DNA from: Dipteronia dyeriana | Lineage: Eukaryota > Streptophyta > Magnoliopsida > Sapindales > Sapindaceae | Length of the DNA: 64,000 nt | Direction: 5' to 3' | Assembly: GCA_032871835.1 (NCBI GenBank) | Contig: CM065297.1 | Location: 71,783,253 to 71,847,252, forward strand | In this document: positions 22,984 through 33,350 of the stretch, piece by piece | How positions within the stretch are numbered: position 1 is the first letter of the stretch | Layout of the letters: every line of letters begins with the position of its first letter | Notes under the pieces: generated by a model | Seen by the model: only the letters and a program-made list of their open reading frames with translations | Database searches by the model: none | Told to the model about the DNA's origin: nothing | Made by a program: the position numbers and the translations under genes

Positions 22984-23181
22984 CTCTGATACCAATTGTT
23001 GGTACCAATTCCTATCTCATGGGTGTAGGCACGGTCCCAACTCCTTAGGGTGACACCCACAATACCTATTAGAGCACTCATCTAAGAAGCCCTCGGACGG
23101 AGAGCCACGCTTCATCACACGATCACGCGTGAGAGTTCCCGGGGATCGGCCAGTCGCCACTGCCTTTGCTCTGATATCAAC
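22984..23181 (-). promoter_or_regulatory. doubled primer-binding region of Copia B
   Basis: Two matches to the initiator Met tRNA primer site are present. One is perfect, about 22983-22994 (minus: TGGTATCAGAGC), at the place expected from Copia A. The other has one mismatch, about 23168-23179 (minus: TGATATCAGAGC), and directly abuts the LTR at 23182. About 185 bases lie between them with no match in A. By position the inner LTR-adjacent site would be the working one. Confidence 0.75.
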
Positions 23182-23720
23182 TGTAGGAACCTCGTTCACC
23201 GGTCACGTAGCGGAACTAGGTTTTAAAATTTTTATACATATCATATTTGTATCTGCGACCAGTAAACTTTTGATCGTAATTATTTTTCGGAACCAATACA
23301 TACAATATGTAAACTCAGGAAATTGTAATCAATATAATCAGAAGAAGATATACTTACCAATGTTTGGAGGCTCCTTCACTTTTCGATATGCTCCTGTCTG
23401 AACCACTCGATCTTCCTTGCCATCTCCCGGAATTGGTAACTGCGTGTGGGCGCATCACGGTCTCAAGAACTTGAATGGAGGATGTAGAGAGAATTGAAGA
23501 AACTCTTTCTTCTATGTGTTTCAAAAACACATAAAACATGAAACAAAAAATGTATATAAATATATATCACGTTGCTGCTCACAAATATATATATTTATAT
23601 ATCACAGCTGCTTTTGCTATATCACCAAAAAAAAATATCAATCTCACCAGCTATATCTATATATATATATATTTGCTGCTTTTTTTATATGACAAAAATT
23701 ATCAATCTCGCCTGCTATTG

Positions 23721-23779
<59 letters not shown>

Positions 23780-25290
23780 GTTGCACACATGCCTCTTCTT
23801 GCTTTTATATATATATATCATATATGTATTAAGTATTTGCATCCTATGCGAATTCTTCTTTTGAGTATTATTTCATGTACACCCCTAATTTGCATCCAAT
23901 GCAATCTCTTATGTTATTAATTGATATATATCTTTTAATTATTCTTTTCAAATATATCTAATATATTAAAAGTGATAATAAGTATTTTAAATTTAAACTT
24001 AAATTCAAATATTTAGATGAATGATTTAGTAAAAAAAAAAATTCTTTTATTTTATCTTCACCTAAATCCATATATCAACTAACACCCTCCAATTAATAGT
24101 TAATTAATAATTCATAATTATCAATATAATTAAATAATCTAATTATTTAATTAATTTAACTATAAAATTCATTAATTAAATAATCTCATTATTCAATTAA
24201 TTCCTGAATATATACATGTCACTTTTGTAACACAATTAATTGGACAATCTAATTAATTAACCGTGACCCTTGTTACCTAAATCAATCGGGCTAGCAAGGG
24301 GACCTAATGGACGCACAATAGTTTGAGCTCCAATAATCCTCGGAATCATTAATTAAACTCTTTAATTAATATTTCTTGATTATTAACTCCGGTGTTATTC
24401 CACTAAAAACCCGAAGCTGTACTCTCTCAATTGTAGACGCTTTTACACAGACCGATACAACTCGGTGTCCATCGATATAGCTATTACATATGGTGTGATC
24501 CTCCACAGTATTTCATAATTAGAGCTAGGTCATAATGTCCGTTATACCCCTTCATTACATATATCCTTTAAGTACTGTTGATTCTATGATAAACAATAAA
24601 TCCAATTTCCTTACGAAATTAGGAGAGCGCTTATATTGTCCAAGCCCCGAATCAATCCTTAACGGAACTACCATCTACTTCTCATAAGAAAGAGTGGATT
24701 CCACTACTGTGTACAAACCTTCCCAACCATAAGCTAAACCGTAATCCCAACATACGGAGTATATTGATCAGGAAATGCATCTGACCTCGCCCATGGTATA
24801 TCAAAGACTACGATTTAACCTAAAGGAGTCGATAAGACACACAGGATTAAGATCACCCACATATAGCCATCATTAGTTGATATTTATGAAACTCATCGGT
24901 AAATGGATCTTGGTGAGAGATTCATATAGATCATGGCCCACTCCTATATGATCACATCATACAAGGTGTCTCTATCCCCATATCTAATATGAATGATTCA
25001 GGATAGAATCATCGTACAATACGGAATGGACCGCAACTATAAATTAACCACAAATAAATTACCCAGCTTTATTTGCAATCTATGGACTCTTTAGATTGCA
25101 AGTCTCTTTCTGTATCCATCCGTATATGACACTCATATACACAGTTCGAGATTACATCCGACAATCTTGGATGTTAAATATATGCACAAGTTTATAAAAT
25201 AAATACATAACATGAATGAAAGGAACTTTGCTTTTCATTTATTTCATAAATCCATTTACAAATTTCATCTTTTAGGCATAAGCCCCAACA
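23182..25290 (-). repeat. 5' LTR of Copia B
   Basis: Matches 15791-17901 along its whole length with scattered differences, and ends AAGCCCCAACA. It holds a long TA microsatellite (23725-23778) that is much shorter in the 3' copy. No gene inside; 23538-23864 is a chance frame across the TA run. Confidence 0.9.
23725..23778. repeat. (TA)n microsatellite
   Basis: About 26 TA units. The matching site in the other LTR (near 16385) has about 8 units, so the tract expanded or contracted after insertion. Confidence 0.9.
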
Positions 25291-25295
25291 CTTAT

Positions 25296-26158
25296 GGCAC
25301 AAGACATATGCATAATCATATAGCCAAATTTATGCAACTTAATTAAGAAGAGAGAATCAAGGAGTTTTATTAAAAAAAAATGTGTGAACGAATGCTTTGC
25401 ATACAAGACAAGTTGTATTCAAGATCAAAACATGGTATTTGGCAAAGCAAAATGACTAGGGTTTCCAAGAGAATTCAAACCAATTTCACCATTTGTCATG
25501 GAGTAAGCAAGATATAGATTGTAAAATAAATTCATTTTAAGAACAACTATATCAAACTTTACGAGCAAAACAAGACATGAGCGACTATTATGCCCTTTTC
25601 AGTTTTTCCGGGTGGAATGCCTGTATGATAGTAGCCTTGTTCAACAAGTAAAGAGAGAGAGACTTTTGGATTGTAAAATCCTTGAAATGGATACAAGATC
25701 CTTATTGATTGAAGTCTCATAATTGCTTTCACACATAAAGTTTTGCATTCATTTTAGAGCATTAAAAAAATCTCATCATGCATATCAATTTAAAGCATGT
25801 CATAGAAATAATCAACATGTCATGGAGATCAATTATAGGTCATTCAAAATGTACTTCCCAATCAATTCTCCTATTCCAAAAATGCATGTTTGGTCATAAG
25901 TAAGACATGGATTGCATGTAAAGCAAAGTTGCACACTTATTAAAAAAATATGTACAACCAATCATCTCAAGTAATTAATAAAGAAGCATAAATATTATCA
26001 ATGAGCACAATGCATTGCCAATTTGCTCTCTTTGCTTGAGCTCCCCATATGGGATCAATCAAAACAAGTCAAGAGGGGATATGAGTCCCTATAGACTTAC
26101 CAAGTCCATTTGACCTAGTTGAGCCTACGGGTGAAACCTTAGCACAATGGCATATGGG
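25296..26158 (-). other. S2 spacer, right part
   Basis: About 860 bases between the Copia B insertion and the end of S2 gag. In an autonomous SIRE-type element protease, integrase and reverse transcriptase would begin here. I see no such motifs in any frame, no long open frame and no clear repeat. It may be what remains after a large pol deletion, or unrelated filler of a non-autonomous element. Confidence 0.65.
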
Positions 26159-28199
26159 TTAATCTTTTCTAATCCACTTAGGTGACACATTGTCATTACT
26201 AGTGGTCAAAATCATCATATTACTCCTAGGATCATTAACACTAGCTTTCCTATGCACATGCATATTGGCTCTACCCCTTTTTATTTCAATCATGCTCTTA
26301 GTTCTACACATGTTAATGTACTTGAAGCAATTTGGTCTAATATGACCATCAACACCACAAAAATGACATGAAGGAATAAAATGAGGGGATTCCTTTGTGA
26401 GGACAAAAGTGCTTTCTCATGTCTTTAAGCTTTCCTTTGGTGTGGTATTGATTCTCTTCTCCTTTGTTGTTGAGTTGGAGAAGATTGGTTCCTTGGTTGA
26501 ACATGCAGGAAATGCTTCTTCGCTTGATGGCTTTTAGTTTGAGGGATAGTTGCTTGAAGTGCTCTCATTGGTTGAGCTTGAACTTGACTTCTTGGTGCCA
26601 TCTTGACTTGGACATTTCTTGAACACTCTCCTAGTTCAATTTTCTTCTTAGGATGAAGTGGAGGAAGAGGTTCTTTGAAGTCCATGCTCTTGACAAATAC
26701 GGTCTTGCTAGGAGTTGAGGTCTCCTTGTCATCTTTAAACCCTAGACCTCTCTTGTCACTTGGCTTCTTGCCAACTCCTAACATATGGTCAAGATTCTCT
26801 ATACTCGAAGTCATCTTATCAATCAACTCTCTAGCTTCTCTAAGCTCCTTCTTCAAGCTTTCTTCCACTTTTCTTCCATTCTTCACTTTCTCACTCAAGT
26901 GAGTCACTTCAGTTGATAGCTTGAGGTTCTCTTCCTTTAGCTTTTGAACCTCTTTCATCATATTTAACCTTGAGCTTTGAAAATGCTCAATGAACCCTTC
27001 AAGGTTCATACTCTCTACATTTCCATTTGTAGAGTGAGATAAAGAACTCTTATCACTAGAGTCATCACTAGTGTCACTTGTTGCCATGATGGCATCATCA
27101 ACATAAATAGCTTCACTTATCACTCTCTTAGCTACTTTTTCATCTATTCCTTTTTCAAGGTAATTACTTAAGGCTTTATTGCCTTTTTCTATATTTTCCA
27201 CAAAGGAGACTCCGAAAAGCCGTGTAGTTAAGAATAACTTCTTCATCACTTGAGGAATCTTCTCCACTTCCACTCTCACTTGATGAGGTAGTTACCACTT
27301 TTCCTTTTTCTTCTTCTTCGAATTAGTACACTCGGTGGCTATATGACCAAACCCACTACATTCATAGCATTGAATGCCTTTTCTTGTAGGCTTCTCTTGC
27401 CTTGGCTCAATCTTTTTCTTTGAGTCTTTCTTGTGAAGTTTCATAAACTTCTTGAAGACATCTCCTCATCTGAGTCATCCTCCTTCATCTTTACTTTGGA
27501 TGTCTTCAAAGCTATGTTCTTTTTCATCTTAGGAGATGTAGGTGTAGAATTCCACCTAGACTCATAGGCTAGAAGCCTTCCAATCACTTCACTCGACTTC
27601 ATAGTCTTGTAGTTGCTATTTTCTTCCAGTGCCGTCACCTTGGACTCAAATCTCTTGGGGAGTGACCTCATGATCTTTTTCTTGATCCTTCTATCAGAAT
27701 ATGGGTCACTTAGTTGATGGATTTGATTTACAATGTCCATCAAATTCACTTGGAAGTCATTATAGCACTCGTCCTCTTCCATCCAAATTGTCTCAAATTG
27801 CATTTGAAGGACTTGAAGGTTGGAGTCCTTGACCAATTCGGTTCCTTCATGAGACTTTTGTAGAATCTCCCAAGCCTCATTTGCATGCCTAGTATTTTGA
27901 ACCAACTTGTATTGATTATCATCCATGGCAAACAAGATTGCATGTATAGCCTTGTTGTTCCATTTGGAAGCTTCAAATTCTTGTGTGCTCCAATGAGACT
28001 TAGGCTTGAAAACTTCAACTCCATCATCATTGGTCATCTTCAGAAGAATGTACCCATCTTCAACCGCCATCCATGCACGGTCATCTATTTGACAAATATA
28101 AGACTCCATCTTGCCTTTCCAAGAGGCATAATTATCACCTTTAAGCAAATGTGGTCTTATACTTGATGCTCCCTCTTTGCTCATCCCAAGCTCACTCAT
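26159..28199 (-). pseudogene. SIRE-type gag with two zinc knuckles (S2)
   Basis: The start ATG at 28199-28197 is chosen because S1 aligns from this region (HLLKGDNYASWKGKMESYIC). The frame is open to 27441 and includes NDFQVNLMDIVNQIHQL and RSLPKRFESKVTALEE. A frameshift near 27440 leads to a zinc knuckle at 27369-27328 reading CYECSGFGHIATEC, an intact CCHC. After a further shift, 27279-26425 is a charged, partly coiled-coil region. A second intact knuckle, CHFCGVDGHIRPNC, lies at 26368-26327, and the frame ends at a TAA (26161-26159). Gag packages element RNA in virus-like particles. With both knuckles intact but two or more frame breaks it is recently dead. Confidence 0.88.
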
Positions 28200-28317
28200 A
28201 GTGTTTGGGTTAAATGAATGAGATGCAAATGTAATGCACCACATAAGATGTAAACAACAAAAATGCACAAGCAAGACACACACAGAGCACGGATCACCTA
28301 AATATATCTAGGCACCT

Positions 28318-28329
28318 GCTCTGATACTA
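28318..28329 (-). promoter_or_regulatory. primer-binding site of S2
   Basis: The minus strand reads TAGTATCAGAGC, one mismatch from the initiator Met tRNA complement, next to the LTR start at 28332. Confidence 0.8.
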
Positions 28330-28331
28330 AT

Positions 28332-30283
28332 TGAAAACAAGTGTGTCTATATATAGAAGGGGGTGAATAGGTTTTAATCAAGTTAATTACCAATTTTTCC
28401 TGATTAGTCAATATTCAAAAATTCACCCAATAAAACAAACATACAACATCAAGTATAAAGTGCGGAAATATAAATAACACTTGATGTTTACGTGGAAACC
28501 CTCCAAATAGGAAAAACCACGGGCTGTTAATTGCGCCACACTCGGTCACAGAAATCCACTTTATGAATAAAAGGTTAAACCCTCAAGTTATTCTCGAACT
28601 CTCACTCTCGACAAGCTCAGGCTATGGACACCGCCACTTACCACTCTTGGTTAAGTCCCTAGTGATATCCCCTGATACACTACTCTTGGCATGAACGCCT
28701 CCTACTCTACCCCCTTGGGCCTTTTACAGTTGCACCCGACCAATTGCTTGTCAACCCACCCTTGGTTGCAAGACTTCCCTTGCTTGTGCAACTTCACACC
28801 GAAGGCACAAGACTTAACCTCAATAAAGAGTCAAACATAACCTAAGTGAATATGATAAAATATTCAAACATGCAAGTAATGTTAGGCAACACTAAATGCT
28901 TATCTAGGAATTTAAGAATGTCACTAAGCACAATTCCTAGATATCAATGTCTAAATGAATGTTCATGAAAACTTAACTAGATATAGTTATGCAACAATAT
29001 ATCCTAGTTATCAAACAAAGCCATTTCATCATATGTTGTCGTTAAGCAAGGCATGGTCATTAATGCAATCATCAAAATGCAATTAATATGACCTAATTAG
29101 CTAGAGGCAACATTGACCTAAATGCCAGCTATCACAAAAGCCATATCAACACAAGTTGTCATTAAGCATGGCAAGGACTATAATGCAATCACAAAATGCA
29201 ATCAATGAGTCCTAAACAATATCTAAATGCAAAGCATAGACATTTAGCTAGAAGGGAAAAATGGTCACAAACCCTAGCTATCACAAAATATAAATCTCAA
29301 CCAACAATCAACACACAAGCATGTTATAAATGCAATAAAGCTTAAAAGCATACAATTAATGAGTAATTAATGGTTTTTTTTAGGTAAACATAGCCTAGTA
29401 ATGAAGCAATTAATTCTAGGTCATGTAGAGATTACCTAGTCAATGAAAACAAGAACAATCCATGCTTGGAAGATGCAAGAAGAAGCTAGATGCTCATGAA
29501 TTGGAGTTTGGTTGAGTCAAAATAAATTCTTGAGAGCTCTCTCTCTCTTGGAGTCAAATTTTCACTCAAGGAAAGCTTGGTGAGTAAAAATGGCTTCTTG
29601 GACTCACAAGGCTAAAGAGAAGAGAAGAGAACATATATATAATGTGCCCTACACGAAATGGCATTATTTTGGACAAGGGCAACTGATTCCCGTCATGACC
29701 GTTGTGTGTGCCACGGCCTAGGCAAGTGTCCAGACCTTGGTTGAGTAAGCGGTGTATCACCTGGTAATCTCTGATGTCTGGACCGTGGTACAGGCAGTTG
29801 TCCGGATCGTGGTACAGGTAGTTGTCCAGACCGTGGTAGAGTAAGCGATGCATCACTAGAAAACTCCGCTTGGGAGACTGCTGTGCATGCAACGTGCACA
29901 GACCGAGGTAGCAGCAGCGTGCAACGCTTGGAGAACACCGCTGTGCATACTGCGGTGGAGGCAATGCACAGGGAGCGGTCTCGACCACGGTCAAAGGGAA
30001 AATCCTCTTCTATGGGCAAACTAAATGCAACAAACACCCAAGCAAGATTTATGGCAAAGAGGCACACAATTAAGGCAATTAAGCATTCATGTAAGATGAT
30101 CAAAGACAAGCATGAAAGTATGTGTGTGTGCACTAAAAACTCTTCAGAAAAGGTTAAGCAAGTGATTTACTCTCTGAAACTTAATCTGGGTCTTGAGCAA
30201 TGATGGCCTAAACTTCCCTGACACATTAATCCCCAAATGTGGTTGTTAATGAAATGAGCCAATCAAAAATAGAGGAACTTGCA
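28332..30283 (-). repeat. 5' LTR of S2
   Basis: Starts TGAAAACAAG and ends CTTGCA, followed by the GAATA duplication. At 1952 bp it is the full-length LTR of this family here. It contains a short degenerate minisatellite at 29710-29860 and GC-richer sequence to 30000. Open frames at 29566-30133 come from these repeats and are not genes. Confidence 0.9.
29705..29870. repeat. degenerate 27-bp minisatellite in the S2 LTR
   Basis: Units around GACCGTGGTACAGG with CAGTTGTCC or TAGTTGTCC spacers occur about three times near 29778-29845; looser copies with GAGTAAGCG flank them on both sides. The flanking region to 29990 carries further GACCG and CACGGTC fragments. Confidence 0.7.
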
Positions 30284-30446
30284 GAATACCAGGAAGAGGT
30301 CAGACGGGGTTCTGGGGGCCAACTGGGAAGGGCCATACTTGGTAAAAGTGGTGATCGGCAATACGGCCTACAAGCTCGAAGACATGAATGGTCGACTCAT
30401 CAATCATGCCTGGAATGTAGAACACTTGAGAAAATTCTACCCCTGA
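30284..30446 (+). pseudogene. Gypsy integrase C-terminus (G1 piece 3)
   Basis: After the GAATA duplication the reading resumes with RKRSDGVLGANWEGPYLVKV and runs to EHLRKFYP and a TGA at 30444-30446. This is the GPY/F-like C-terminal module found in many Gypsy integrases. It matches G4 (46900-46775), which confirms that the S2 insertion split a single gene. No stop is seen within this piece. Confidence 0.9.
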
Positions 30447-30654
30447 ATAGGGAACTCATGAGCAGGCTACCTCCACCTAGTTTTTAATCTCCAGCAATAT
30501 TGTACTTCTTTCTTTTTATCAATAAAGCCTGTTTTTTCTCCATCTTCAATTATGTTCTACAATGATTTGGGTCCACATGGGAAAATTCTACATTATCATC
30601 CAAAGACCAAGGATTAGTAGGGGAAGCCCCCTCGCTATCCTTGGTGCCTCGATC
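30447..30654 (+). other. G1 3' region with a poly(A)-like signal
   Basis: Non-coding. CAATAAAGCCTG at about 30522 holds an AATAAA hexamer. The same phrase lies at the matching position in G4 (minus strand, about 46690), so it is conserved between copies and is a candidate signal for ending the gag-pol transcript. Confidence 0.55.
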
Positions 30655-31100
30655 AGGCACTACCCCCTTACCCCTAAGGGTCTGAGTGTAAGAGCATAGA
30701 TGCCATCCGGATATCGAGACCGGGAAATAGCTAGATAACCCTCCTGATACCTTGGTCGGGCTACCACCCCTAAGAAGGGTCTAAGTGTAAGAGCATAGTT
30801 GCCATCCAGATTTCGAGACTAGGAAATAGCTAGATAGCTCTCTTGATGCCTTGGTCGAGCTACCACCCCCAAGAAGGGTTTAAGTGTAAGAGCATAGTTG
30901 CCATCCAGATCTCGAGAAAAGGAAATAGCTAGATAGCCCTCATGATGCCTTGGTCGGGCTACCACTCCTAAGAATGGTCTGAGTGTAAGAGAAGATGCCA
31001 TCCGGATCTCGAGATCAGGAAATAGCTAGATAGCCCTCCTGATGCTTTGGTCTGGCTACCACCCCTAAGAAAGGTCTGATTGTAAGAGCATAGTTGCCAT
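30655..31100. repeat. 99-bp tandem array of G1 (about 4.5 units)
   Basis: The phrase around GCATAGTTGCCATCC recurs at about 30694, 30793, 30892, 30990 and 31088, spacing 98-99 bases. Units match the larger G4 array in inverted orientation. On the minus strand, the direction of the antisense gene in this family, parts read GVVARPRHQE and SRDLDGNYAL repeatedly without stops for up to two units. The array is cut within a unit at 31100. Confidence 0.92.
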
Positions 31101-31290
31101 ATAGCGGGGTGGTGCAAATATTGTAATACCATTATTTCAAGTTTAGTTTTTCCAAGGTGTCTTTAAAAAAGACATCGATTCTACTGCCCGTGTCGATGAG
31201 CACATGGTGTACCATGCAGTTAGCAATCTATACCGTGATCACCATGGGATCATCATGAGGCTGCACGGCGTTGTAGACATCCGCTTCAGT
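31101..31290 (-). pseudogene. Gypsy protease fragment (G2)
   Basis: Reads VHHVLIDTGSRIDVFFKDTLEK. The DTGS active site is intact, but the expected SSVDVLF follow-on is changed. A TAA follows LNLK where G3 reads LNLK-type text into tryptophan; G4 has TAG at the same codon. A further stop lies upstream. The gene is cut at 31100 shortly after the CTTPLY motif. Confidence 0.85.
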
Positions 31291-33274
31291 GAAAATGATC
31301 TGTGACAACTTGGTTGGGTTGGTCGGGCTCTGGTCGACCTTGAAGATACCGTACCATTCGTCCATACGAGGGACTTTCCTTAAGTGGTTTGTTCTGGAAT
31401 CATTGGAGGGCCTGGCCAGAGTAGGTCCTCCGCTGATAGTGTGTATTATCTGGATTTGTTGCATCAGATCCGTCTACTCTCTCTTTCTTTTCTCAGCATG
31501 CTAGCGGATCTCGGCTTGTTCTTCCCGTCCAGTCTAAATGTTATCCCTTACTTGCTGTAAGAATTCTACCAAACATCCTTCCCTTATCAAAGCCTTGATC
31601 TGATTTCACAGATTATAACACTCTGAAGTGTTGTGTCCCACGTCTTCATGAAAGTCACAATACTTATAATGATTCCTCTTATGAATAGGGGCCTTCATGG
31701 GTGTGGGCTTCTGTAGCAACCCCTTGTCCCGAATGGCGAGATACATTGTTTCACATGATGCATTTAAGGGGTGTAACGATCATATCCTCTCTCATTTTGA
31801 GCTATTGGGGCTACTGTCCTGAGAGGAGGTGGAGTTTGTGGAGGAGTTTGTTTTGCTTGATATGTTTTCGATCTGGGTTGAGAAATAAGGAAGCGATAAG
31901 TCGACTTATTGGAGGGGGGTTTGTTCTGGCTTTTCTGAACTTGCTCGGGTTTGGGAGTTTCCTTTTTCTGTAGCTTTATGGCTCTCATATTGTCGTGTTC
32001 CATCTTGACCTTGAGTTGTTCGTCGACTTCAATTTACTCCAAAGCCCGATCATAGGCTTCTTGGTAGGTCTCTGAGATGTCTCTCGGTAAAAGACCGGAA
32101 AAGCTTGTCTACCTACAAGTTCCTTCTAAAGTTGGCGATTTCTCGGTGAATACCCCCATCTGGATGACTTTCTTATGGAAACACTCAACATAAGCCCGAA
32201 GGGTTTCCCCTCTCTTCAAGATAACGTACTGCATATGGATTAGGTTCTTCAATCGGGGTTTAACTCTCTGGAATTATGAGCAGAAATCAGTTTATAGCTT
32301 CATGAAGAAATCCACGCTGCCAGCGGGTAGCTTTCTGAACCAGTTCTTAGTATAATCTGTCAGTGTAGTAGGGAACATCAGGCACATGGTGGCCATGGTC
32401 GTGTTCTGGACCTCTATCTGTTGGATGAAGCTCTCCAAGTGGCTCAAGGGATCCTCTGTCCCGGAGAATCTATCTGTCAGCATTTTGAATTTTGGTTGGA
32501 GCTCCGCCTCCCAGATCCTTCTGGTGAATGGAGCATTCTTGTCACTTAGAGAATCTTTTTTGTCCTCCTTGTACTTCCCCTTCTTCATCTGCAGGACCTC
32601 TTTTCGAAACTCTGACAACTGGTATCTCAGGTGCTGGCTCTCGGGTTTTCTTGAGTTTATCTCAGTCTTTTCACTATCAGACCCCTCTAACGAGCTGGCG
32701 ACCTCTACCTGATTCCTTCTTTGAAAAGGGGGTCTGAATGGGGGCTTTGCTGACTCTTCTCCTCCCTAGCTCGGGTTTCCCTCCTTGAAGTCATTAGGGG
32801 AAGAAACTTTCATCGCTCTCGGGGAGGAACGTCCACCGCATACTTGACTTGCCTAGGTTGGTAATGTGGTAACCCTTCAAGAACGGGGAGCATGAGCCCC
32901 AACCTATCCCGGATCGAGGGTGGGAGTCCGATTCTATTATGAGCTGGCTCCAAAGAGGTAGGACTTAGGCGATTAAAGGCGGGTTGCCTTGTCCCTGGCC
33001 TATTTGATTCCTCTCGATTGCAGAGGTTTGATTGCTGGATAGTAATACCCTCGGTGAGCAGTCTAAGGCAGACGTTCTCCACGAAGTCCACTGCTTATTG
33101 GTCAAGCTTGACCTGGATTCCCATAGGGGGATATAAAGCCCGCACAGTGGCTGGATGGTCTGGGACCTGGCTATGGAGCCCAAATTTTCTTCCTTTCTTC
33201 GGGACCTTTCGTGTCGATGCAGCGGAAGGTTGTCCCGATATGCTTGGCTGTCATTGGGAGGAGTGAAGCCGCAT
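31291..33274 (-). pseudogene. Gypsy gag (G2)
   Basis: The start ATG is taken at 33274-33272 because the text MRLHSSQ matches G3 (MRLRSSQ at 35751) and G4. A TAA occurs early, and a second TAA after VKLDQ matches the G3 stop after FELDQ at the same codon. The stretch 33091-32810 continues (VENVCLRLLTEGI). The stretch 32618-32292 holds the capsid-like Retrotrans_gag block (RFSGTEDPLSHLESFIQQ, MFPTTLTDYTKNWFRKL). Later parts decay over 32290-31465. The stretch 31464-31228 leads into the protease. Confidence 0.85.
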
Positions 33275-33335
33275 GATTCCTGTAAAAACAACAAAATTGT
33301 GAATATAAAGATGGTGGCGTGGGAGTTTCCCACGG

Positions 33336-33350
33336 ACGGTGCCAGAAAGT
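33336..33350 (-). promoter_or_regulatory. primer-binding region of G2
   Basis: The minus strand reads CTTTCTGGCACCGTCCG next to the LTR. This resembles the TGGCGCCGTC type of primer site common in Tat-like Gypsy elements. G4 has CTTTCTGGCGTCG and G3 CTTTATGGCACAG at the same place. The primer tRNA is not assigned. Confidence 0.6.

Larger units (their letters stand above)
15791..25290 (-). mobile_element. Copia B: Angela/BARE-like element with both LTRs, inside S2
   Basis: The target duplication CTTAT is perfect (15786-15790 and 25291-25295). The LTRs are nearly equal in length (15791-17901 and 23182-25290). Internal order on the plus strand is RNase H, reverse transcriptase, integrase, protease with residual gag, long leader, doubled primer-binding region. 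It is the same broad family as Copia A but a distinct subfamily: the first 900 bp of the LTR differ strongly. It is inactive through stops, frameshifts, a gag deletion and a changed catalytic Glu in integrase. Confidence 0.93.
13358..30283 (-). mobile_element. S2: SIRE/Maximus-like Copia element lacking pol, host to two later insertions
   Basis: It is flanked by perfect five-base duplications GAATA (13353-13357 and 30284-30288) inside the G1 integrase. Ends are TG and CA. On the plus strand it has a partial 3' LTR (13358-15450, interrupted by a solo Gypsy LTR), a spacer (15451-15790 and 25296-26158, interrupted by Copia B), gag (26159-28199), primer-binding site and 5' LTR (28332-30283). Removing the nested insertions leaves about 6.3 kb. 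No protease, integrase or reverse transcriptase is present, so it is a deleted or non-autonomous form. Confidence 0.9.
3116..31100 (+). mobile_element. G1: Tat-like Ty3/Gypsy element split by nested insertions
   Basis: Three plus-strand segments join in order into one integrase C-terminal region: 3117-3662, 13022-13357 and 30289-30446. They are followed by a 3' region with a 99-bp tandem array (to 31100). Copia A (3663-13016) and S2 (13358-30283) fill the gaps, and S1 bounds the left side. The array matches, in inverted orientation, that of G4, so G1 and G4 belong to the same family. Nothing upstream of the integrase zinc region is present, and no 3' LTR follows the array, which is cut at 31100 by G2. 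Confidence 0.88.

Noticed and set aside
23538..23864. 108-codon plus-strand frame
   Set aside because: It is created by the (TA)n expansion in the B LTR.
29566..30203. Cys/His/Tyr-rich frames on both strands
   Set aside because: Repeated residues follow from the LTR minisatellite; no known domain and no conservation with S1.
30239..30487. 82-codon plus-strand frame starting in the S2 LTR
   Set aside because: The true reading here is the integrase C-terminus in another frame, which matches G4.
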